Assembly: GCF_029105185.1 (NCBI RefSeq)
Contig: NZ_JAFMZK010000001.1
Coordinates: 124,001 to 188,000 of the forward strand
Source: Aliiroseovarius sp. Z3
GTDB taxonomy: Bacteria; Pseudomonadota; Alphaproteobacteria; Rhodobacterales; Rhodobacteraceae
Reading direction: 5' to 3'
Length of the DNA stretch: 64,000 bases
The position numbers were made by a program, and so were the translations under genes. Shown here piece by piece: positions 55,328 to 62,670 of the stretch. A model generated the notes under the pieces. The model was not told where the DNA came from. It was given only the letters and a program-made list of their open reading frames with translations, and did not search any database. Numbering within the stretch: position 1 is the stretch's first letter; each line of letters begins with the position of its first letter.

Positions 55328-55345
55328 GGTCCGGTTCGCCGGACC
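55328..55345. other. Tetraloop hairpin between pyrH and frr
   Basis: GGTCCGG (55328-55334) and CCGGACC (55339-55345) form a perfect 7-bp stem with a TTCG loop on the plus strand (CGAA on the minus-strand transcript). There is no T-run, so it may be a pausing or processing structure within the pyrH-frr message, or an RNase site. Confidence 0.5.
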
Positions 55346-55396
55346 CTGCACGGTGTTTCAATGGTTGGCGAAAAATCGCCCCACTGTCATCGCTGA

Positions 55397-56170
55397 TCAG
55401 CTGCCCACACGCGTATAAGTGCCCATACCTGACAGAATGCCCCGGAACCCACCCGGTTCATCCAGTGAGAATACGATGATCGGCAGATTGTTGTCACGTG
55501 CCAGGGCGATGGCCGAGGCATCCATGACCCCAAGCCGCTTGGCCAGAACATCGTCATAGGACACATTGTCATAACGCACCGCATCCGCGTTCTTGACCGG
55601 GTCTTTATCATAGACGCCATCGACCTTCGTCCCCTTGAAGATCGCCTCGCAAGCCATTTCATTTGCACGCAAAGTTGCCGCCGTATCGGTGGTGAAATAG
55701 GGATTGCCTGTGCCCGCGGCGAAGATGCAGACACGGCCTTTTTCAAGGTGGCGAACGGCGCGACGACGAATATACGGCTCGCAGACCTGATCCATCGGAA
55801 TGGCTGAAATCACGCGGGTGAAGACCCCCAACCCTTCCAGTGCTGACTGCATCGCCAGCGCATTCATGACGGTTGCCAACATACCCATGTAATCTGCCGT
55901 GGTGCGTTCCATCCCCTGGGCGGACCCCTGCAGGCCCCGGAAAATGTTGCCGCCACCAATCACCATGCAAATCTCGACGCCCATGTCGTGGACCGATTTG
56001 ACCTCTTGCGCGATGCGTTCAACGGTGGGCGGGTTCAGGCCAAATCCTTGGTCCCCCATCAACGCTTCGCCGGAAATTTTCAGCATGACACGGTTATAGG
56101 TCGGTTGCTGGGTGTCTGCGTCGCTGTCTGACGCGTCCGAGCCCGGAACCCCTGAGGCTTTATCACTCAT
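55397..56170 (-). CDS. pyrH: UMP kinase
   Basis: Phosphorylates UMP to UDP. It is 257 aa, amino-acid-kinase fold. [40 protein letters not shown], and [19 protein letters not shown] are signatures, and [10 protein letters not shown] is conserved. An N-terminal extension of about 28 residues ([20 protein letters not shown]) precedes the core, low-complexity and acidic. ATG 56170 is chosen; it heads the pyrH-to-lpxB block. Confidence 0.97.
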   Translation of the reverse strand: MSDKASGVPGSDASDSDADTQQPTYNRVMLKISGEALMGDQGFGLNPPTVERIAQEVKSVHDMGVEICMVIGGGNIFRGLQGSAQGMERTTADYMGMLATVMNALAMQSALEGLGVFTRVISAIPMDQVCEPYIRRRAVRHLEKGRVCIFAAGTGNPYFTTDTAATLRANEMACEAIFKGTKVDGVYDKDPVKNADAVRYDNVSYDDVLAKRLGVMDASAIALARDNNLPIIVFSLDEPGGFRGILSGMGTYTRVGS

Positions 56171-56256
56171 CGGTTGCCACTTTCTGGTTGTCGTGATTGT
56201 TTTGACGCAAAATGACCGATCAACGCACATTATTCAATGCGCGATCCGCGTCCCAA

Positions 56257-56277
56257 TTAAAAAAGCCCCAGCGGGGC
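56257..56277 (-). terminator. Minus-strand hairpin plus T-run in the pyrH-miaA divergent region
   Basis: On the minus strand GCCCC/GGGGC (56265-56269 with 56273-56277) closes a 3-nt loop and is followed directly by TTTTTT. It has the shape of an intrinsic terminator, but no gene precedes it on that strand; the DNA there is the start of miaA (plus strand). See findings. Confidence 0.5.
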
Positions 56278-56287
56278 ACGAGGCCAC

Positions 56288-57187
56288 ATGTCGCAAACCC
56301 GAATTGACATACCGACCATAGCCAGAAACGTCCCCAGGGACCGACCCGTGTTGATTGCGGGTCCAACCGCATCTGGAAAATCAGCCTTGGCGATGGCCAT
56401 CGCCGAAGCCTCGGGCGGGGTGATCGTCAATGCCGACGCGCTTCAGATCTTCGACAACTGGCGCATCTTGACAGCCCGTCCGTCGCCCGAAGACGAAGCC
56501 CGCGTCCCGCATAAGCTTTATGGATATGTGCCGCGCAACTATCCCTTCTCTGCCGGGCACTGGCTGCGGGATGTTGCCCCGATCCTGAAAGGTCCGCTGC
56601 GTCCGATCATTGTCGGGGGAACCGGGCTGAACCTGAGCGCGCTGACCGAGGGGTTGGCGGACATTCCCCAGACCCCGCCCGAGATCCGAGTCGAGGGCGC
56701 CCGGCAGATGGCCGAAGGGGGATTGCCCGCCCTTCTGGCAGATCTGGACACCGAGACCCTTGACCGGATCGACCAGCAAAACCCGGCCCGCGTGGCCCGC
56801 GCGTGGGAGGTGCAGCGCACCACCGGACGCGGCTTGGCCAGTTGGCAAGACAGCACACCGCCACCGTTACTGCCGCTCGCGGAGACCTGCCCGTTCGTGT
56901 TTCACACCGACCGGGATTGGTTGCGTGACCGCATCGCACACCGCTTTGACCTGATGTTGGAACAGGGGGCGTTGGATGAGGCCCGCGCCAACCTTCCCAA
57001 CTGGAACCCCAAAGACCCCAGCGCCAAAGCCATAGGTGCCGCCGAACTGATCGCCTATCTGAAAGGCGACGTGACACTTGAGGAGGCGCGCAATCGCGCA
57101 ATCGTTGCCTCGCAACAATATGCCAAACGGCAACGCACATGGTTTCGGAAGCGGATGGGCAACTGGCAGGTGATTCCCCTGCCCTGA
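56288..57187 (+). CDS. miaA: tRNA dimethylallyltransferase MiaA
   Basis: Adds a prenyl group to A37 of tRNAs reading U-starting codons. It is 299 aa. Walker A is [19 protein letters not shown] (about residues 22-40). The DSM-type motif is replaced by [19 protein letters not shown], and [16 protein letters not shown]-type [18 protein letters not shown] and [14 protein letters not shown] are further blocks. The C-terminal [16 protein letters not shown] is diagnostic. ATG 56288 diverges from pyrH with only 117 nt between. Confidence 0.95.
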   Translation: MSQTRIDIPTIARNVPRDRPVLIAGPTASGKSALAMAIAEASGGVIVNADALQIFDNWRILTARPSPEDEARVPHKLYGYVPRNYPFSAGHWLRDVAPILKGPLRPIIVGGTGLNLSALTEGLADIPQTPPEIRVEGARQMAEGGLPALLADLDTETLDRIDQQNPARVARAWEVQRTTGRGLASWQDSTPPPLLPLAETCPFVFHTDRDWLRDRIAHRFDLMLEQGALDEARANLPNWNPKDPSAKAIGAAELIAYLKGDVTLEEARNRAIVASQQYAKRQRTWFRKRMGNWQVIPLP

Positions 57188-57271
57188 CAACGGACCCGAT
57201 CCCGCCCGCGGGCTATCCGTTATCATTTCTGCATCAATCCGCCGAAAACCCGCCGTTTGTCGCCCAAACCC

Positions 57272-57291
57272 TGTGGACAAGCTGTGGATAA
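57272..57291. promoter_or_regulatory. Two adjacent DnaA-box matches
   Basis: TGTGGACAA (57272-57280) and TGTGGATAA (57283-57291) are reverse complements of TTGTCCACA and TTATCCACA, both perfect DnaA-box forms, in the same direction 2 nt apart. They lie in the 202-nt gap between miaA and the AraC gene, ~100 nt before the latter. There are no further boxes nearby, so an origin is unlikely; a DnaA-controlled promoter or titration site is possible. Confidence 0.55.
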
Positions 57292-57389
57292 GACGATTGC
57301 ATAAAAAACCTCAGGACAGCGGCGTGTTTTTGGGATACCCATGATGCGTTGCATGTTATTGCCCGCATTTTACGTCTGACGCTGAACTC

Positions 57390-58196
57390 ATGACCACATC
57401 CGATACCTTTTCGTCGCCCTTCCGTGTCTTGCCGCTTGCCCGGCTGGGAAGCGGTGGCCGGTGGCGAACCGAAGCGATGCGGTCTTACGGGGCACCGGTT
57501 CTGTTATGGTTTACCCGCGGTCAGGGCCGGATCACCGTCAATGGCGTGACCGCAGGCTATGGCCCGCATAACTGTCTGTTTTTACCCGCAGGCACCATGC
57601 ACGGGTTCGAAATGTCCAATCAGGTCAACGGCACTATCGTCGTTTTCCCGCAAGGCAGCGAAGATGAGCTGGCGTTGCCGGACGAGGCCGTTCATATGCG
57701 CCTGCGCGAAGCAGACAAGCAGATGGTTCTGAACGGGCTGGTCGACGATTTGCAGCGCGAGATGGAAAATGGCACTGACACTGCGCGCCGTGCCATGATG
57801 TGCCATGCCGGCCTGTTGTCGGTGTGGTTAGAGCGGCAGTTGAGCGACACCAGAGTCGAACAATCCGAGATTGGAGCGTCAGGACGGCTGGTCAACGCCT
57901 TTACCGCATTGGTAGAGCAAGAATTCCACACCGACAAAACGGTGCGCGATTATGCGGCCGAACTGGGTGTCACCCCGACCCATCTGAGCCGTGTGTGCAA
58001 CAAGACCTGTGGTCGACCGGCATCGGCGATCCTGCAAGACCGCATTCATTACGAAGCACGTCGCCTGCTGACCGAAACGCATATTCCCATCAAGGACATT
58101 GCGTCGTCGCTTGGCTTTGCGTCGGCGGCCTATTTTACCCGCGCGTTCCAGAAGCAGACCGGCACGACGCCATCCGCCTTTCGTAAAGGCGGCTAG
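57390..58196 (+). CDS. AraC-family regulator with cupin N-terminal domain
   Basis: A 268-aa transcription factor. The N-terminal part (residues about 25-110) is a cupin-type sensing domain (LWFTRGQGRITVNGVTAGYG, CLFLPAGTMHGFEMS). The C-terminal double helix-turn-helix covers VRDYAAELGVTPTHLSRVCN and IKDIASSLGFASAAYFTRAFQKQTG, then PSAFRK. Effector and target are unknown. It may be controlled by the DnaA-box pair upstream. Confidence 0.91.
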   Translation: MTTSDTFSSPFRVLPLARLGSGGRWRTEAMRSYGAPVLLWFTRGQGRITVNGVTAGYGPHNCLFLPAGTMHGFEMSNQVNGTIVVFPQGSEDELALPDEAVHMRLREADKQMVLNGLVDDLQREMENGTDTARRAMMCHAGLLSVWLERQLSDTRVEQSEIGASGRLVNAFTALVEQEFHTDKTVRDYAAELGVTPTHLSRVCNKTCGRPASAILQDRIHYEARRLLTETHIPIKDIASSLGFASAAYFTRAFQKQTGTTPSAFRKGG

Positions 58197-58291
58197 GTTA
58201 AAGCGGCTGACAAGTCGGCATCGCGGGGGTAGTGTCGTCTGAAACACCTGTCAAAACGCCGCCCTGACGCCGGAAACCGAATGCCTCTTTC

Positions 58292-58384
58292 ATGAAATAT
58301 CGACGCGCCTCGGTGATTGAGCTGATCCTGAGCGCCTTTATCATCGTGACCTACGCCTACGCCCTGTCCCTTGCCCCGGCCTAG
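58292..58384 (+). CDS. Possible single-helix membrane peptide, 30 aa
   Basis: ATG 58292 gives a 30-aa frame (MKYRRASVIELILSAFIIVT then YAYALSLAPA), a classic small single-pass protein with a basic N-terminus. No clear ribosome site precedes it; a five-codon frame ends on its start (ATGA). Codon use is high-GC. Function unknown; may be spurious. Confidence 0.38.
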   Translation: MKYRRASVIELILSAFIIVTYAYALSLAPA

Positions 58385-58472
58385 GCCGAAGCCCTTTTGT
58401 TTTCCGTGTTCATTCTATTCGTTGCGTTTGCAACGAGTTTATGGTAGTTAACAGCGAAACAGGAGGACACCG

Positions 58473-59018
58473 ATGAAAATTGAACAGATCCACCATGTTG
58501 CCTATCGCTGCAAGGATGCGAAGGAAACTGTTGAATGGTATGGGAAAATGCTGAACATGGACTTTGTTTTGGCGATTGCCGAAAACCATGTACCATCGAC
58601 CCATGAACCCGACCCTTACATGCACATCTTCCTTGATGCCGGAAACGGCAATGTGCTGGCGTTTTTCGAACTTCCGACCAAGCCTGAAATGGGCCGCGAT
58701 CCGAACACGCCGATCTGGGTGCAACATATTGCCTTCAAGGTGAAGGACCGCGACGAACTGATTGAGTTCAAAGAACATCTTGAGAAAGAGGGTGTCGAGG
58801 TTCTGGGCGTCACCGACCATTCGATCTTCCATTCGATCTATTTCTTCGACCCCAACGGGCACCGTGTCGAACTGGCCTGCCCCGACCCGGAGGAAGAGGC
58901 CATGTTGGCCCGTATGGACGAGGTCAAATGGGACATGCTGAACGAATGGTCCCAGACCAAACGCGCGCCCAAACACGCCGAATGGCTGCATAAGAAAGAG
59001 CTGTCCGGGGTAGAATAG
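58473..59018 (+). CDS. VOC-family dioxygenase-like protein
   Basis: A 181-aa VOC protein. IEQIHHVAYRCKDAKETVEW starts the first module. The second is IWVQHIAFKVKDRDELIEFK ending DPNGHRVELACPD. The spaced His, His and Glu residues (IHH, VQH, VEL) suggest a metal-bound enzyme like extradiol dioxygenase or glyoxalase. AGGAGG precedes ATG 58473. It lies 50 nt before an ABM monooxygenase gene, so they may act on the same small molecule. Confidence 0.87.
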   Translation: MKIEQIHHVAYRCKDAKETVEWYGKMLNMDFVLAIAENHVPSTHEPDPYMHIFLDAGNGNVLAFFELPTKPEMGRDPNTPIWVQHIAFKVKDRDELIEFKEHLEKEGVEVLGVTDHSIFHSIYFFDPNGHRVELACPDPEEEAMLARMDEVKWDMLNEWSQTKRAPKHAEWLHKKELSGVE

Positions 59019-59068
59019 CACAGACCACCACTCTAATCTGGGCGCGACCATCAAAAGGACGCGCCCAG

Positions 59069-59416
59069 ATGAGCCAAACCCGCTTCGCCCCCCTGCCAAC
59101 ACCCCCGTATTATGCCGTGATTTTCACCAATCAACTGGCCGATACCGCGCCCGGATACGAGGCGATGGCGAACAAGATCTTCCAACTTGCACAGGTTCAA
59201 CCCGGTTATTTGGGTGCCGAAACCACGCGCGATGCATCTGGGCTTGGAATCACCGTATCCTATTGGGCGGATGAAGATGCCATTCTGGCGTGGAAGAAGG
59301 TGTCAGATCACCTGATTGCACAGAAAATGGGGATTGAACGCTGGTACGCGCGCTACAACTTGCGGGTCGCCAAGGTAGAACGTGCTTATTCCGGGCCCGA
59401 GGGACGTACGGTTTAA
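59069..59416 (+). CDS. ABM-fold monooxygenase-like protein
   Basis: A 115-aa protein with an ABM core: [54 protein letters not shown] and a C-terminal [16 protein letters not shown]. Similar proteins are annotated as antibiotic-biosynthesis monooxygenase or heme-degrading-like. AAAGGAC precedes ATG 59069. Its stop overlaps the convergent lytic transglycosylase by 4 nt. Confidence 0.84.
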   Translation: MSQTRFAPLPTPPYYAVIFTNQLADTAPGYEAMANKIFQLAQVQPGYLGAETTRDASGLGITVSYWADEDAILAWKKVSDHLIAQKMGIERWYARYNLRVAKVERAYSGPEGRTV

Positions 59417-60021
59417 CTGCCCAGAATGGCCCGGACATAGCCGCGGGTTTCTTTGTAGGGCGGCACGCCCGAGTATCTCTGCACCGCTTCCGGCCCGGCA
59501 TTATAGGCCGCCAGCGCAAGCCGCCACGACCGGAACCGATCATATTGCTGACGCAGATAACGCGCCCCACCCTCAAGGTTCTGCGCAGGGTTATGGGGGT
59601 CAACACCCAGCTTGCGCGCGGTGAACGGCATCAACTGTGCCAGTCCAATGGCGCCGGCATGGCTGCGCGCGCGGGGGTTCCAGCCGCTTTCCTGCTGCAC
59701 CAGACGCAGGAACAGGTCTTGCGGTATGCCGTGACGCTGCGCCGCGGCCTTGGCCAGTGCAAGATATTCGCCTTTGTATTTTCCGGTGAAGGACGGAATG
59801 CCATAGGTCGGCGTGGCGTCTTTGTTCGGCGTCAATCGCGTGCTGGCCGCATATTGCTGGGCTGCGCGCGTATCCAACACACGGGTTTGCGCCGCAAAGG
59901 CGGCCCGCCCGCCCGAGCTTGAGAACAGATTTTCCGCCATCGCAGCTTCGCCCATCGGCACGATGCCCGCTGCAAGACCCAAAATAGCCCCATATGTCTT
60001 CGAAAAAATCTTGCGCGACAT
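59413..60021 (-). CDS. Lytic transglycosylase, SLT domain
   Basis: A 202-aa periplasmic peptidoglycan-cleaving enzyme. The signal region is [20 protein letters not shown] with cleavage after AMA. The SLT domain runs from about residue 88: catalytic Glu111 in [15 protein letters not shown], then [33 protein letters not shown] and [25 protein letters not shown] precedes ATG 60021. It diverges from ssb. Confidence 0.92.
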   Translation of the reverse strand: MSRKIFSKTYGAILGLAAGIVPMGEAAMAENLFSSSGGRAAFAAQTRVLDTRAAQQYAASTRLTPNKDATPTYGIPSFTGKYKGEYLALAKAAAQRHGIPQDLFLRLVQQESGWNPRARSHAGAIGLAQLMPFTARKLGVDPHNPAQNLEGGARYLRQQYDRFRSWRLALAAYNAGPEAVQRYSGVPPYKETRGYVRAILGS

Positions 60022-60234
60022 GCCTGTCCCCTGAAAATCCTCGGGCGCAATATACGCAGTTTCGACTTTTTGGGAAAGAGGGTGCGGCATTTTGCAAAGT
60101 CACCCCCTTCATGGGCAGGAAAACCCGCCCTTCCGGGCCTGTTGATCTGTTGGCCTCATGGGGATTTCCGTTTTCCACTGCGCCATCACATGGTGTAACC
60201 ATGAGGTCGAAATACAGAATCGAAAGGACGACGG

Positions 60235-60708
60235 ATGGCGGGTTCGCTTAACAAGGTCATGCTCATCGGCAATCTGGGCGCTGACCCGGAAGTGCGCACA
60301 TTCCAGAACGGTGGCAAGGTGTGCAACCTGCGCATTGCCACGTCAGAAACCTGGAAAGATCGCAACACCGGCGAGCGCCGCGAAAGAACCGAATGGCATT
60401 CGGTTGCCATCTTTTCCGAAGGGCTTGTGCGCGTGTGCGAACAATATCTGCGCAAAGGGTCGAAGGTCTTCGTCGAAGGCAAGCTGCAAACCCGTAAGTG
60501 GCAGGACCAGTCCGGCAATGACCGTTATTCGACCGAGGTTGTGCTGCAAGGATTTGATGGCACCCTAACCATGCTGGACGGGCGCGGCGAAGGTGGCGGT
60601 GGCGGTCAAAGCGGCGGCTATGGCGGTGGCAATCAGGGTGGTTATGGTGGTGGCGATTCCGGTCCTGCGCCCGCAGGCGGCGGTTTCGACGACGAAATCC
60701 CGTTCTGA
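60235..60708 (+). CDS. ssb: Single-stranded DNA-binding protein
   Basis: Binds ssDNA in replication and repair. It is 157 aa. The OB fold is [16 protein letters not shown] through [19 protein letters not shown] Gly/Gln-rich linker ([20 protein letters not shown]) follows, ending in the acidic interaction tip FDDEIPF. AAAGGAC precedes ATG 60235. No clear SOS box was seen upstream. A strong terminator follows. Confidence 0.98.
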   Translation: MAGSLNKVMLIGNLGADPEVRTFQNGGKVCNLRIATSETWKDRNTGERRERTEWHSVAIFSEGLVRVCEQYLRKGSKVFVEGKLQTRKWQDQSGNDRYSTEVVLQGFDGTLTMLDGRGEGGGGGQSGGYGGGNQGGYGGGDSGPAPAGGGFDDEIPF

Positions 60709-60730
60709 TCCCATCGAAAAGATCGACTTG

Positions 60731-60757
60731 CAGCCGCCCCTTGGGGCGGCTGTTTTT
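60731..60757 (+). terminator. Intrinsic terminator after ssb
   Basis: CAGCCGCC (60731-60738) pairs with GGCGGCTG (60745-60752), followed by TTTTT (60753-60757). It separates ssb from the convergent aroB. Confidence 0.9.
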
Positions 60758-60759
60758 CG

Positions 60760-61869
60760 TTAACGTCCCGCCAAAGCGTCAGCCAGTACGGACCGCACCA
60801 CGCCCATGTCCACATCGTCGGCCACGAAGGCGTCGCCAATGGCGCGTGCCAGAATGAAGCGCAGCTTGCCCTGTTCGACCTTCTTGTCCTGCCCCATCAG
60901 CGTGATCAGACCGGCGGTATCGGGCAGATCGCCCGGAATGTCCGACAGGTCCTTTTTCATACCCATCGCGGCCAGATGGGCGCGGAACCGTGAAGGGCTT
61001 TCCTGGCTGATCAGTCCCAACCGCGCCGAAGTCTCGAACGCCAACGCACAGCCGATGGCCACCCCTTCGCCATGCAACAGCCGGTCGGAATACCCCGTCG
61101 CAGCCTCCAGCGCATGGCCGAATGTGTGGCCAAGGTTCAGAAGCGCGCGGTCGCCCTGTTCGGTTTCGTCGCGCACGACGATGTCGGCTTTCATCTGGAC
61201 CGAGCGGCGCACAGCCTCTTCCCGCAATGCCATATCGCCTGCGGCCAGTGCCGGGCCGTTCACCTCGAGCCATTCGAAGAATACACCGTCCCCCAGCCCG
61301 CCATATTTCACCACCTCGCCATACCCGGCCAGAAAATCGCGTTGGGTCAGCGTGCCCAGAACCTCGATATCCGCCAGCACCAGCGAGGGTTGGTGAAACG
61401 CGCCGATCAGGTTCTTGCCCTGCGGCGCGTTGATGCCGGTCTTACCCCCAACCGAACTGTCAACCTGCGCCAACAGCGAGGTGGGCACCTGCACAAAGCG
61501 CACACCACGGCGCAGAATCGCAGCCGCAAACCCCACCAGATCGCCGATCACGCCGCCGCCAAAGGCGATGACCATATCGTTCCGCTCGACCCGCTCATCC
61601 AACAGCCATTCCACCGTTTGCATAAGGAAAGGCCAGCTTTTCGTTCCCTCGCCGGGTGGCAGGATCAGTGCTTCAGAGGAAATCCCCTCGACCGAAAGAC
61701 CATCTTGCAATGATGCCAGATGCAGTTCTGCGACGGTCTGTTCGGTCACGATCCAGACCCTCGGCCGTTTCAGCAGATGTGCAATCTCGGCACCCGCGCG
61801 CGACAGCAACCCCGGTCCGATCCGCACGTCATAGGCGCGATCATCAAGTGGCACATGAACCGTGGTCAT
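60760..61869 (-). CDS. aroB: 3-dehydroquinate synthase
   Basis: Second step of the shikimate pathway, NAD-dependent. It is 369 aa. NAD-binding GGGVIGDLVGFAAAILRRGV, LLAQVDSSVGGKTGIN, YGEVVKYGGLGDG and LNLGHTFGHALEAATGY (with metal-ligand histidines) are diagnostic. ATG 61869 is 1 nt after the aroK stop, so aroK-aroB is an operon. Confidence 0.97.
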   Translation of the reverse strand: MTTVHVPLDDRAYDVRIGPGLLSRAGAEIAHLLKRPRVWIVTEQTVAELHLASLQDGLSVEGISSEALILPPGEGTKSWPFLMQTVEWLLDERVERNDMVIAFGGGVIGDLVGFAAAILRRGVRFVQVPTSLLAQVDSSVGGKTGINAPQGKNLIGAFHQPSLVLADIEVLGTLTQRDFLAGYGEVVKYGGLGDGVFFEWLEVNGPALAAGDMALREEAVRRSVQMKADIVVRDETEQGDRALLNLGHTFGHALEAATGYSDRLLHGEGVAIGCALAFETSARLGLISQESPSRFRAHLAAMGMKKDLSDIPGDLPDTAGLITLMGQDKKVEQGKLRFILARAIGDAFVADDVDMGVVRSVLADALAGR

Positions 61870-61870
61870 G

Positions 61871-62428
61871 TCAGGTCTCCTCAAGCACATCGGGCCGGGT
61901 CAGCAACGCCGTCACCACCGCATTCGCCATATCCGAAATCGAAAAATTGCGCTGGGCCTCGACCGACAGGTCGGCCTTTGCATAGACGGGCACGCGGGTG
62001 TCATAGATCTGGGTCAACGTTGCCTTGGGATCAGGGGTGCGCAGCAAGGGACGCGTATCCTTGTGCCTGACCCGCGCCCAGAGCAAATCAAGATCGGCGT
62101 TCAGCCAAACCGCGACCCCGCGGTCCGAGATCATTTTCCGGTTCGGCTCGGACATGAACGCCCCGCCCCCGGTCGAGAGCACCGCGCGCTCAGTATCCAG
62201 CAAACGGCCGATCACTTCGGATTCGCGCTTGCGGAAAAACGCTTCCCCATCCCGTTCGAAAATCTCGGCAATGGACATGTTGGCGGCGCGCACAATCTCT
62301 TCGTCGCTGTCCAGAAACGGCACATGAAGACGGTTGGCCACGGCCTGTCCGACCGCGGTCTTGCCCGCCCCCATCATGCCCACCATGACGATGGATTTCT
62401 TCAACTTGAATGCCAAAACGGCGCCCAC
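61871..62428 (-). CDS. aroK: Shikimate kinase AroK
   Basis: Phosphorylates shikimate. Walker A is MVGMMGAGKTAVGQAVANRL; FLDSDEEIVRAAN binds shikimate, GGGAFMSEPNRK and DTRPLLRTPDP (lid) are typical. The start is uncertain: GTG 62428 is annotated, TTG 62416 (MAFKLKKSIVMVG) fits relatives better, and ATG 62482 would add 18 residues that lie in the apparent promoter (TATATATGG). 185 aa in this form. It diverges from the 45-aa membrane gene. Confidence 0.92.
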   Translation of the reverse strand: MGAVLAFKLKKSIVMVGMMGAGKTAVGQAVANRLHVPFLDSDEEIVRAANMSIAEIFERDGEAFFRKRESEVIGRLLDTERAVLSTGGGAFMSEPNRKMISDRGVAVWLNADLDLLWARVRHKDTRPLLRTPDPKATLTQIYDTRVPVYAKADLSVEAQRNFSISDMANAVVTALLTRPDVLEET

Positions 62429-62532
62429 TTGCCCAAATATGAATTTCTTTCCTGAATGGCGTGATCTTACAGGAAATGCCATATATAAATTCAGACAAAA
62501 CACCACTTGAGGCAGAAAATGGGTGGAACGAC

Positions 62533-62670
62533 ATGCTGATCCGTTTGATCAAGCTTATATTCTTTTTGGCAATCGTTGGCTTTATCGGCCTGACCGGTTT
62601 CGCGTTCTTTGGCGACATGGCACCAAGGTCCGCACCGCAAAGCAGTACTGTGACGTTGAATGGCGGCTGA
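62533..62670 (+). CDS. Small membrane protein, 45 aa
   Basis: A 45-aa protein, MLIRLIKLIFFLAIVGFIGL then TGFAFFGDMAPRS, with one N-terminal helix and a polar, extracytoplasmic tail. ATG 62533 follows GGGTGG. Similar proteins occur next to aroK in other rhodobacteria as far as I recall. Function unknown. It overlaps the next gene by 11 nt. Confidence 0.66.
   Translation: MLIRLIKLIFFLAIVGFIGLTGFAFFGDMAPRSAPQSSTVTLNGG

Noticed and set aside
57188-57389. Chromosomal origin of replication
   Set aside because: Only two DnaA boxes, short intergenic region, and no origin-linked genes nearby.
60022-60234. SOS (LexA) box before ssb
   Set aside because: No GTTC-N7-GTTC match was found in the region.
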